Origin: Adenophora triphylla var. japonica
Lineage: Eukaryota; Streptophyta; Magnoliopsida; Asterales; Campanulaceae
NCBI GenBank assembly: GCA_022495995.1
Contig: JAFEMH010007517.1
Coordinates: forward strand, 1 to 64,000
Direction of reading: 5' to 3'
DNA: 64,000 bases
Both the position numbers and the translations under genes were made by a program. Below, one piece after another: positions 23,821 to 33,271 of the stretch. Each line of letters starts with the position of its first letter. The first letter of the stretch is position 1. The notes below the pieces were generated by a model that was not told where the DNA came from, did no database searches, and saw only the letters and a list, made by a program, of their open reading frames with translations.

Positions 23821-23873
23821 GAACTACGAAGACCCGAGCTCCTCAAAATGAGGGGAACGTAGGCAAATGAAAC
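23821..23873 (+). other. Conserved stem-loop, copy 1 of element B
   Basis: GAACTACG..AACGTAGG can pair (CTACG with CGTAG), with an inner stem CCTC/GAGG. Related stem-loops lie at 30625-30670 and 31343-31385 in B and at three matching places in C. Confidence 0.65.
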
Positions 23874-24001
23874 GGTTCGGTCTAAAACACAAATAAAAGC
23901 CATACTTTGACATCAATACAATTGATCGTACCATGAAAGCGTCTCGAAAAACTCTAAAGCAATTCAAATATTCATTACAAGTTAAAAGCTCTTTGATGAG
24001 T

Positions 24002-25604
24002 CTAAGCCCGATTCATTCCTACAACCGGCAACCTCGCTAAAAGAAAACTAAGATACATAATCAAACTAATGTGTCTCGCCATGACAAGAAAGGGATACTG
24101 AAACCTCGTAGTCACTCCAAGCCACTCGTATCGGCCTCTCCCCTCTTCTTCCCCTTCGAGTCTTCTTTTTCCGAACCGGAAAATGTCGTTTCCTCCTACC
24201 AAGCTCGGTATAGGAACAGGATCTATCAAACCAGCCTCCGCTGTGGCCTTAGTAGCCCTAGCGTCATCTCTCATCTCCCGTAGCCTAGCCGGTAGCATAG
24301 GAGCCCTCCTCTCCCGTCTCTTGACGTAAGCCTCATAGTCGGCCGCGCGTCTCCGCTCCTATCATGAGGGTTGGCCCTCGCCTCGGCCCTCCTCCTCTCG
24401 TAAACAACAGTCCTCCGCACCCACAATGGCCTCACGCCGTCTCAAAATAGCCACCTCGAGTCTCTCCTGCATGCCTCTCATACCAATCCAGTACCAAGTG
24501 GTCAAGAACACCGGTCTGACGCCCGAGAATAACCCGAGGAGGAAAGGCATCATACCTCCATGCTCGGGAAAGAAATGGAAACACCGAGGGATCATCCATA
24601 GAAACAGGAGCCACCACCCCGGTGGCTATATCATCAAAGTCCCTCCAAAGGAACTCTCGCTTCCAAGCCAAACTGTCTCGTAACTAAAGCCGGAATATAG
24701 AAGCCGGACCGAGAAAGCCCCTAAGCATGACCACACGAGACCCATCCTCAAGCACTCGCGAGTCTCCACCCGCCAACAAGGCACCGACCATCTCGATATC
24801 TTCTCGTCCGGAGACCAGCCATCCAACGCTCCCATGAGCCCCGATCATCAAAATCCACAAGAACCCCCTCCCGGCAAATGTCCAAGGCTTCGATCATGTC
24901 GGGAGTTTCCCGAAGAATCCCCAAACGCTCCATCGCCCACATGGTCAAGAGGAACGGGCCGCCCCCGCGCATATACCGTCTTCCGGTAGCGCCTATCAAG
25001 AGCATGAAAAGTCTCCCCAAAATCAAAGGAACGACATCTCTCGCCTGTGCGACAAAGCGAACGACAACATCTAGCAAAGATCGATGGCAAATCCCAAAGG
25101 AATAGACCATGAACAGGTGCCAAACATACAAAGTGCAAAGGCATCCCAATAGGCATCATCCACCAAGCCTAGGCCCCTAAACCTATCGGGAAGACCGGAA
25201 ATATCGAAATGATCGGGACCGCGGATCATACCTTGCGCTTCCTCCGGAAAGATGAAGGAGGACGCACAATCCGTCAACAAAAGAAGCCCCTCCGGCAAAG
25301 GAACCGCTATCTCTTCCACCTCCGACCTCCAAGCAAGGCCCGAAATTCTTCGACAATGGAACAATCTCGTTGAAGGAAAGGCAAAAGACATGCCTTCTAG
25401 TGTCCCAAAATGAGGAAGAAGCCCTCAAAAGCTCATAATCCGAATCAATTCCTTGAGAGACCATAAGCACTTCACCTTGTACCTTTCTTCAAAGAAGGAC
25501 CTCCTCTCATGCATAATCTCCCTAGACCAATCCTTGAACTTGTTGAAGAATGACATTTGGGATTCTTGGGACAATTTTGATGGAGCTTTTCTAAAGTTTT
25601 CCAT
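24002..25604 (-). pseudogene. aORF2 of element B: antisense gene, DUF7745/PMD-like
   Basis: Read on the minus strand from ATG at 25604 (MENFRKAPSKLSQ) to about 24002. Early on it reads FKDWSREIMHERRSFFEERY and KVKCLWSLKEL. An FWD..HVF word (LLRASSSFWDTRRHVFC, near 25390) follows, then IVPL, then AYWDAFALCMFG (near 25140). Next comes VVPLILGRLFMLL with GGGPFLLTMWAMERLG (near 24920-25030), then FLSRAWRYDAFPP and a Lys/Arg/Glu-rich tail. This order (hydrophobic helix, FWDP-like word, I-P-LILAET-like word, W-ERLG) recalls the DUF7745 / plant mobile domain relatives; I infer the family from motifs alone. Several frameshifts. Molecular function unknown. C has a homologous gene at the same place. 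Confidence 0.55.
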
Positions 25605-25696
25605 GGTTTTTCTCTCTTTCTCCCGAAAATGGTCCGTTTGACTCGGAGGTTGAAGAGGATATTTGAATTTGAAATAAAGTGAGACCAGATCCAAGC

Positions 25697-25739
25697 AAAA
25701 TTAAAGGACAATGTCGATGCAGACCCCATCCGCGCGGAC
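25697..25739 (-). promoter_or_regulatory. Putative aORF2 promoter of element B: CpG palindrome and TATA-like box
   Basis: ATCCGCGCGGAC (25728-25739), followed on the plus strand by ATTGTCATTTCC, is nearly identical to the LTR promoter site. On the minus strand a weak TATA-like CCTTTAATTTT (25697-25707) lies 20 bp beyond the palindrome, and the ATG at 25604 about 95 bp further. Confidence 0.6.
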
Positions 25740-25924
25740 ATGATTGTCATTTCCATCGTAAAATCTCGCAAACCCAAGCCGCTACACCAAAAGAGGAATA
25801 TTCCGTCCCGTTGCTCGAAACCCGTGCAAAAACCTCCCCAAACCACCCATATACCAAACACTAACACCCTTGCCAAAAAAACAAGGCTCATGCAACACCG
25901 CATTCATACCGCATTGCATTCATA

Positions 25925-26100
25925 AAATAAAATCCTAAATTATTACATTCCAAAAAAAAAAAGAGTATGCAAAAAAAAACAAACAAACATCAATAAAATC
26001 CTAAATTATTACATCCAAAAAAAAAAAAAAAAAAAAAAATGTGCATAAGCTGCACAAATCTCAATCCTACCATAAATCTCAAAATCTCGAAAATCGCCTA
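25925..26100. other. Spacer between the two antisense genes, element B
   Basis: AT-rich with long A runs (25952-25978, 26016-26039). The word AAAATCCTAAATTATTACAT occurs twice (25927 and 25996). No gene is seen. Confidence 0.6.
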
Positions 26101-26130
26101 AAAAAATCGTGGGGGTAATCAATCGAATCC

Positions 26131-29005
26131 CTAGCGCCCGATGCCGCCCCGCCTCTTGCGACTCGGGCCCGCTCTCCTCAGAGCCCCGAAAATCTCGGGC
26201 TCGTAATCGTCCTCGTCTCCGCAAAGAGGCTCGTCAGACCAACCGGCACGCTCCGATAGGGCAAGCCGAGATCTCGCGAAAAATCGTATCCAAAGGTGAA
26301 GGCGTCGGACTCCCGGACGTACGAAGACGACCCACCATGCCGCCAAACGTGTCCCCGCCCGTGTGGATCCCCGAGAATGACGTGATCCGAAGGCGCACCG
26401 CGCTGGGATCAAGGAGAGGAGACAGAGGAGTCTCTCGAAGAAGTCTCGAGCGAATAGGGGAAGCCTCCCGTCCGACAGCGCCGCCGTGGTCGCTCGCTCT
26501 AGCTCGAGGAGCCCCGCAAGCGACCATCCTCCCGATGAATCTCTTAGCTCCGATCACTTGCTTCGTCGCCTTCGACGACCACCTCCGAAAACCGCACAAA
26601 AGCAAAAGCGTCAAAAAGGAAGTGATGCTAAAGATGATGAAACAAAAGAAAGAAAGGAAGAGGCGTAAGCGTAAAAGCCATACCTTCATACTCCTGACGA
26701 GGCCGGAAAGCTCGTGGAAGCCGCTCAGCCGAGGGATCTGCACCCTCAATCGGACCCCATCCTCGGGATATATGAAAATCCGTCCGAGGGTACCGCGGAT
26801 CCCAAGCCCTCTCTATCCGTAACCCGAGGCATCCTCGCCTCCTCAAGACGAATGTCGCATATGGCTCGCCGCCACGAAATGCCGAGAAGTGCCGGCCGCT
26901 CGTAATCATCCTGTGTCACGGACCGATCACTGGGTGCATCATATCGGCGGGAGGCTCCACCGGTGTCCTCAAAGGCGAGTTCACGCCATGCCGGCGCGTC
27001 ACCCTCTCTCCTGCATAATATGCATCGCAGTCGACCTCTCGTAATCCTCCGCCGCACACCCAAATCTCGCCGCCTTCACCGCGCCACCTCGAAGCGATCC
27101 TGTGGGAAGAATATCATCCCCTCATCCGTCTCGGCCTCCGTCAAAGGAAGGCAATCCGCGTACTCGAGAGTCGTACGCCCCGGAGCTTATCTTCTCCCGG
27201 CATGCTTGGACCAAGAATGCATGGCCGGATACGCCCGACGTACTCCGCCGGCCGCCGCCACATCGTGACGTGGAAAAACTCCAACGCCCATACCGCGAAA
27301 GGTAAAAATCAAATCAATCCAAAGGCAAAGAAAAGTGTGTGCTCAAAAAAAAGAAAGAGGGAAAGCAAAAAGAGAGCTTATACCTCCAGTGGCAAACTCA
27401 AAGCAAGACAAGGAGCTCACAGCCTTCCTGGCCGTACCTATCGAGAGCAAAGTAAAGCTCGCGCCCGGCCTCTCCCCACGAGACATCTCCGACCGTCTCC
27501 ATGTCCTCCAAGGACCTCAACAAGGCAAAGACCGCCGTCCTCAAAGCATGTCCAAAGAGGGTGCTCGAAAAGGCAAACCACAAGAAGGCCCTAGCAACTG
27601 ATCGGCGCCTATCCTCTCCTCCCCACCTCGTAACTCACGATGGTCTCCACAATCTTCCCGTAGACCACCGCATACTCCATCCCCATCCCCTTTTGGGAAT
27701 AGGGAAAATCCCGTAAGAGCTCAGATCCGCATCGCCGTAGCCATCCCGCCACTCAATGCTGCGTCCATTAAAGGACAAACCCGTGATCGCAGCAGATAAT
27801 CGGAGGGCGTAACCGTAGCCTCGCCCCGTAAGAAGTGAAAGGTGTGGGTCGCATCCCACCAATGCCGCGCCAAAGCAAACATCGTGCCCTTGCTCTTAGG
27901 GAACTTGACCAGTCCCCTCAAGCACTCAACGAACTCCCAAAGCCCCGTCTCAACAACAATCTGTCTCGGACTCGGCAAAGCTCCTCGGCCCACATCCGGA
28001 AGCCGATCCCCCAGGTCAACTACGGACTCCACCGATCCTCGAGTCTTCATTTTGTTCACCGCCCGTCACAAAACGGTTTCCGCCCCGCAAAAAAAAAAAA
28101 AAAAAAAGAAGAGAGAAAATGTCAAAAAAAAAAATTTGCATTTGCATTTACACAAAAAAAAAAAAAGCATACACATGCATTAAAAAAAAAAATTTCAGCA
28201 TGACAGCATACAATAGACATAGCCCCATTTTTCTCGCATAAAAGACAAGCCAAAGAAATCCCATTCAACAATTTTCAATAAAAAAAAAATGCATACATGC
28301 ATATCCTACAAGAAGTTGACGGAAATAAAACTCCGTCCCATTTTCAAAAAAAAAATGCATACATGCATATCATCCATCTTACATGCAACGGGAGGAAAAA
28401 TCCGTCCCACTTTTCAAAAAAAAATCCTAAACATACATACATCTCATATTGGCAAAATGCCCATTCTTTCCAAACAAAATGCATGCATTGCATCATTCAT
28501 CAATATCAATATTCAATTTCAAAAAAAAAAAATCATCATCACAATTTTCGAATTTTCAACATGCAATATTCAAATTTCAAAAAAAAAAAATCAAAGTCAC
28601 AATTCATAATTTTCGAATTTACAAAAAAAAATGGCGAAAAGGCCAATTCTTTCTCCAAGCAAAATGCATATTTTGGGATACCCACATAATCATTGCAACA
28701 TGCAAAGCATCAAAATCAAGATTCAAAGCCAAGAACATCAATCATTCGAATTTTCAAAAAAAAAAATTCAAAAATCACCCAAAATTCAAATTTCAAACAA
28801 GAAATCAACAAAGGGAATGAAAAGATTCGAAGTATACCGTTCGGAGACTCGGATCAGAAGCCCAATGTTGCCAAGCATCGGGGTAGGGCTCTTCCGCAAT
28901 CGATTGCGAAAAAGTATAATGCCTCCTCATCCGGACGAGCTCCAATCGTCTCTCCGCCACCGGGCCACGTCCTTGGCCTTGAAAAGCGCCTTCCCCGTGT
29001 TCCAT
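26131..29005 (-). pseudogene. aORF1 of element B: antisense plant mobile domain (PMD) gene
   Basis: Minus strand. Exon 1 (29005-28838) opens MEHGEGAFQGQGRGPVAERR and continues LELVRMRRHYTF. It ends at a GT donor. Intron 1 is the A/T-rich stretch 28080-28837. Exon 2 carries the PMD signature: FALARHWWDATHTFHFLRGE then ATVTPSDYLL (near 27860), and VSWGEAGRELYFALDR (near 27450). It ends at a second GT donor (27383). The last part (27290-26131) reads LAFEDTGGASRRYD and ends in an acidic then basic tail (GDEDDYEPE..KRRGG) before the stop. PMD occurs in host MAIN/MAIL1 proteins and is known from plant transposable elements; its biochemical role is unclear. There is a frameshift near 27815, and I see no clear AG acceptors in B. 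Confidence 0.7.
28080..28837 (-). other. Probable intron 1 of aORF1, element B
   Basis: Low-complexity DNA with many A runs and repeated ATGCATACATGCATATC-like words. It lies exactly where C has a 576 bp intron with GT and AG ends. The donor GGTATAC is at 28832-28838 (minus). The expected acceptor after the long T run near 28085 reads TTTGCGGGG where TTTGCAG would be expected, so it may be mutated. Confidence 0.55.
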
Positions 29006-29138
29006 TGCTCAAAAATCGAAGAAAATCGGAAGATTTCGAAGCTTTTTTGCCCAACAATGGCGGTTTTTTCTGAGTTTTCTCTCTTCCTCTCTCGTAATTT
29101 TCGTAAAAACAGACTGGGAAGGAGAAAGGGGCGGCCCT

Positions 29139-29177
29139 CATTTAAAAACCCCGGAACACGCTCCTATCCGCGCGGAT
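29139..29177 (-). promoter_or_regulatory. Putative aORF1 promoter of element B: CpG palindrome and TATA-like box
   Basis: Perfect ATCCGCGCGGAT at 29166-29177, followed on the plus strand by ATTGTCGTGG. On the minus strand TTTTTAAATG (29139-29148) lies 17 bp beyond the palindrome, and the ATG at 29005 lies about 135 bp beyond that. Same layout as the LTR promoter of this element. Confidence 0.65.
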
Positions 29178-29280
29178 AGGGATTGTCGTGGTCAAAATGA
29201 CCCTTTTGCCCCTTAAAATTCCGTGACTCGCAATTCTCCCCAACTTGACAGAGTTAACCAAAGTTAACCAAAGTCAGCTC

Positions 29281-30530
29281 CTTGTCAAGAAAATCCTTCC
29301 CTAAAGAAACGTAAGACCGAGTGCCCCGAGAAAGATAACGGATCCCGTATCTTTCATCAAAATCCTTCCCTAAGCAGAAACGTAAGACCGAGTCTCCCGA
29401 GAAAGATAACGAAATCCCGTATCTTTCATCAAAATCCTTCCCGGCAAGAAACGTAAGACCGAGTGCCCCGAGAAAGATAACGAAATCCCGTATCTTTCAT
29501 CAAAATCCTTCCCTAGCAAACGTAAGACCGATCTCCCGAGAAAGATAACGAGATCCCGTATCTTTCATCAAAATCCTTCCCCAATAAACGTAAGACCGAT
29601 CTCCCCGAGAAAGATAACGAGATCCCGTATCTTTCATCAAAATCCTTCCTAGCAAAGAAACGTAAGACCGAGTGCCCCGAGAAAGATAACGAGATCCCGT
29701 ATCTTTCATCAAAATCCTTCCCTAGCAAGAAACGTAAGACCGATCTCCCCGAGAAAGATAACGAGATCCCGTATCTTTCATCAAAATCCTTCCCTAAAGA
29801 AACGTAAGACCGATCTCCCGAGAAAGATAACGAGATCCCGTATCTTTCATCAAAATCCTTCCTAGCCAAACGTAAGACCGAGTGCCCCGAGAAAGATAAC
29901 GAGATCCCGTATCTTTCATCAAAATCCTTCCGGCAAGAAACGTAAGACCGAGTGCCCCGAGAAAGATAACGAGATCCCGTATCTTTCATCAAAATCATTC
30001 CCGGCAGCCAAACGTAAGACCGATTTCCCCGAGAAAGATAACGAGATCCCGTATCTTTCATCAAAATCCTTCCCTAAGCCAAACGTAAGACCGATCTCCC
30101 GAGAAAGATAACGAGATCCCGTATCTTTCATCAAAATCCTTCCCTAAGCCAAACGTAAGACCGATTTCCCCGAGAAAGATAACGAGATCCCGTATCTTTC
30201 ATCAAAATCCTTCCCTAGCCAAACGTAAGACCGATTTCCCGAGAAAGATAACGAGATCCCGTATCTTTCATCAAAATCCTTCCCTAAGCAGCCAAACGTA
30301 AGACCGATTTCCCCGAGAAAGATAACGAGATCCCGTATCTTTCATCAAAATCATCCCGGCAGCCAAACGTAAGACCGATCTTCCCGAGAAAGATAACGAG
30401 ATCCCGTATCTTTCATCAAAATCATTCCCTGCAAGCCAAACGTAAGACCGATTTCCCGAGAAAGATAACGAGATCCCGTATCTTTCATCAAAATCTTCCC
30501 CAGCCAAACGTAAGACCGATTTCCTGCACG
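29281..30530. repeat. Minisatellite B1, about 18 copies of a 66-72 bp unit
   Basis: Each unit contains CGTAAGACCG, CCGAGAAAGATAACGA, ATCCCGTATCTTTCATC and AAAATCCTTCCC. Copies vary mostly at the joint between CCTTCC and CGTAAG. Long open frames across it on the minus strand are a by-product of the repeat. It lies between aORF1 and the 3' LTR, the hypervariable 3' region known in Tat elements. Confidence 0.95.
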
Positions 30531-30624
30531 AATACGTCCAATTTTTTCCCCAAAGAAAGGCTAACAAAATCCCCAAAGAAAGTTAACGGAATCCCAAAAG
30601 CCAACGGAATCTCGAGTAGTACTC

Positions 30625-30670
30625 GAACTACGAAAGGGCTTCGATTCCCACTAGGGATACGTAGGTAGCC
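30625..30670 (+). other. Conserved stem-loop, copy 2 of element B
   Basis: GAACTACG ... TTCGATTCCC, a short loop, GGGATACGTAGGTAGCC. The outer stem is CTACG/CGTAG and the inner stem TCCC/GGGA. Sits between minisatellites B1 and B2. Confidence 0.7.
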
Positions 30671-30739
30671 TATCATTAGGTCCACCTCGACCAAAACGGT
30701 CACCCTCTCCTTCTAAGCAGCAGACGAAGTCCACCGAAA

Positions 30740-31095
30740 GGCCATTTCAAATTAAGGTCCGAGGCACCTAAAAGCCATCATCATCAAGGTTCGAGGCACC
30801 TAAAACGCCATCTCCAAGGTTCGAGGCACCTAAAATGCCATCATCAAGGTTCGAGGCACCTAAAATGCCATCATCCAGGTTCGAGGCACCTAAAACGCCA
30901 TCTCCAAGGTCCGAGGCACCTAAAAAGCCATCATCATCAAAGTTCGAGGCACCTAAAACGCCATCATCATCAAGGTCCGAGGCACCTAAAAAGCCATCTT
31001 CAAGGTTCGAGGCACCTAAAACGCCATCTCCAAGGTTCGAGGCACCTAAAACGCCATCTCCAAGGTTCGAGGCACCTAAGACGCTATCACTAGGA
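30740..31095. repeat. Minisatellite B2, about 12 copies of a 27-33 bp unit
   Basis: The core GTTCGAGGCACCTAAAA is followed by GCCATC with a variable CATCA/TCCAA joint. An isolated copy recurs at 31297-31324. Open frames on both strands are a by-product of the repeat. Confidence 0.95.
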
Positions 31096-31109
31096 AAACG
31101 ATAAATCAC

Positions 31110-31250
31110 AAAAATCCCCACAGAGCGGATAGCCATCGACCGAAAATGGTCATTCCTATCCCCAAAGCGGATAGCCATCGACCGAAAATGGTCATTCCTA
31201 TCCCCACAGAGCGGATAGCCATCGACCGAAAATGGTCATCTCTTATCCCC
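31110..31250. repeat. Minisatellite B3, three copies of a 42-46 bp unit
   Basis: The unit GCGGATAGCCATCGACCG, then AAAATGGTCAT, then CCTATCCCCA is repeated three times with small indels. Confidence 0.9.
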
Positions 31251-31342
31251 AAAGCAGAAGTTTCTTTCCAAAGCAACCGACCGTAGAACTCGCTCATCGT
31301 TCGAGGCACCTAAAACGCCATCATCTCCGTGGTCAAAGACCC

Positions 31343-31385
31343 GAACTACGATCGGCTTGATTCCCATTCGGGATACGTAGGTAGC
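31343..31385 (+). other. Conserved stem-loop, copy 3 of element B
   Basis: GAACTACG ... TTGATTCCC, ATTC, GGGATACGTAGGTAGC. Lies about 110 bp before the 3' LTR and close to the purine-rich GCCGAGGGGCT (31481-31491) that probably primes plus-strand DNA. Confidence 0.7.
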
Positions 31386-31493
31386 CTATCGCTAGGTTCA
31401 CCCACCCGATCACTCGATCATCCCGCCAAATATGGAGCCTTACTCTTATCGACGACCCCGCTTCCTTCGAAAGCGCCGTCGCCGAGGGGCTAC

Positions 31494-33266
31494 CGTAAGT
31501 GCTCCAATTTGAGCTTGTTAGAATTTTCGTTAGAAAATTAACGAAAGTTATAACATTTCTAACAATTCCTAACAATTCTAACTTTTCTAACAAAGTGAGG
31601 GTAAAATGGGCATTGTTATTTAAGGTTAAACCTCAAAAAGAATCTTAAAAAGCAAAACAAAAGGAAGAAAACCAAAAATAGAAATGGTCAGAAACATAAA
31701 CTGGCCGTTAATTTGAATTTTCAAAAGAAATATTCCTCTTGTCCAAAGCCCGAAGCCGCATTTAATGAACAAAGGCACGCCGAAGGATCCCATCCGCGCG
31801 GATGAGTTTGTCATTTTCAGAGGGCTATAAATTGAGCCCTCCAAATACAAAAATAAGGAGCCACAACACCAATTGCACCGAACCTCTGGCGAAATATAGA
31901 GAGAAAACAAAGTGAGAATTCTTCAAGAATTGTCACCATTTTCTCTCCAATCTTTCCCAACTCACACTCATCCACTCACTCTCATATTTAAGCCTTAAAC
32001 ACTCATACACTCAAGCCAAAAACTCAAGAACACAAGGAAGATTGGTAAACCCTCCTTCTCCTTACCCTAAACTCCAACCATGCATGCATTTGCAAACTAC
32101 AAAATGTAGTTCTTTCATCTTCTTGCTTTAGATCTAAGAAGATCACCATGGAAGACCATCTTCCATGGATGATCTTCTACAAAGATCAAAATTATTTTCA
32201 AGTTCTCTTACTTTCTTGCAAAGAAAACTCATTTTCAAAACCCTAAAAACCATTTTCAAGCATCAAATCTCATTTTCAAAGGATAAAAATCCCCTTCCCA
32301 AGCAAATGAAATGCTTAGTCCTAATGTACTTAAGGATGGTTTGGTATAGTTGATTCACCACTAAAATGTCAAGTGATCACTAACCAAAACCTAGGGAAAT
32401 GGGGACAAGCATGGATGCAAAACCCCTTAAAATCATATTTTCTTTCTTGAGAAGTTGCTGTCCAGTAGCAATTTTCTCAGACCTCAGTCCATGGTCTAAT
32501 TTTTTGGACACAGATAAATGTGGAATTTGGTGTTGACTACAAAACACTTTTTGTAGCCAACATCCAGATCTTTCCATACATATTTTTACTTTATTTTTTG
32601 GGTGAGTAAAACTCCTCTTTTCAAATTTTCTTTCAGAGGCTAGTTCATCAGCTTCTGGGAATCCAGATCTCATATCTGAGGTTTCCAGAAGGTTTTGACC
32701 CCTCAAATCTTCTCCAAAATGGAAAATTCCTTCGCACAAATCTTATTTAAGGTGTCTGGAACAACTTTCATTCTCTGAGTTTATCCAGATTATGAAGTTT
32801 TAAGACCCTTGAATCCATTTCAAAATCAAAGGTCCACTGCCTTTTTCATTCTGGCAGAAATGGCTCTCAACTTCAAAAGGTCTTTTGAGTACCAAATCTC
32901 AATCCAAAAATCTTCCAAAAATTCATGGGATCAGTTTAAAGTCTTGAAAAGATATCCCAATTTTTACTTTTCTGAGTTTCAAATTATTTTGGCCAAAACA
33001 CATACACACACACACACACAAATGATTTTCAGCTTGGAAGACTCGTTTTACGAGGCATTCCGGGTGCACACTAACGTCCTTCCCGGCGTGTAACATGACC
33101 TCCGAACCCAAATTTCTGATCCCGGGCTTTTTTCAAAGTTTTGTCCCTTAAAACAAAAATGGCGTGGCGACTCCGTTCTTTTTTCCCGGGTCTTATTTGG
33201 TTTTTTTCAAAGAAACGCGAAAAAATCGAATTTCATTCCCGCGAGAAATGGCGACACATCATCACA
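31494..33266 (+). repeat. 3' LTR of element B
   Basis: Homologous to 14134-15899 throughout. The first two bases read CG where the 5' copy has TG. Promoter palindrome at 31792-31803 and TATA at 31826-31833; U5 box at 33165-33175; ends CATCATCACA followed by the target duplication. Confidence 0.93.
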
Positions 33267-33271
33267 ACAAG
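33267..33271 (+). other. Target site duplication of element B, right copy (ACAAG)
   Basis: Identical to 14129-14133. Joining the two sides rebuilds the sequence found uninterrupted at 49847-49862 in the other LTR of C. Confidence 0.95.

Larger units (their letters stand above)
14134..33266 (+). mobile_element. Element B: non-autonomous Tat retrotransposon nested in element C
   Basis: A 19.1 kb element bounded by LTRs 14134-15899 and 31494-33266 and by the duplication ACAAG. Internal order: primer site, leader, gag, protease, a shortened pol that jumps from just before RT into the middle of integrase, then two antisense genes, three minisatellites and a purine-rich GCCGAGGGGCT before the 3' LTR. 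It cannot make RT, so it must have been copied in trans. The near-identity of the LTRs over their last 1.3 kb shows it is the youngest gypsy insertion here. Confidence 0.93.

Noticed and set aside
23310..23903. 197-codon minus-strand frame rich in Phe
   Set aside because: It is the complement of the A tract after pol and of integrase; not a membrane protein.
28289..28820. Plus-strand frames rich in Lys, Ile and His
   Set aside because: Low-complexity A runs in the probable intron of the antisense gene; no domain.
29513..30134. Long minus-strand open frames with repeated DERYGISLSFSG words
   Set aside because: They lie wholly in minisatellite B1; the frame is kept by the repeat length and there is no start context or domain.
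29281..30530. CRISPR-like appearance of regularly spaced repeats
   Set aside because: Eukaryotic minisatellite: the whole unit is repeated and there are no unique spacers.
30768..31178. Open frames on both strands with LGASNL or EAPK-type repeats
   Set aside because: By-product of minisatellite B2, open on both strands.
14134..33266. Element B as an endogenous pararetrovirus or viral insert
   Set aside because: No movement protein or coat signature; LTRs, target duplication and Tat-type domains explain it.
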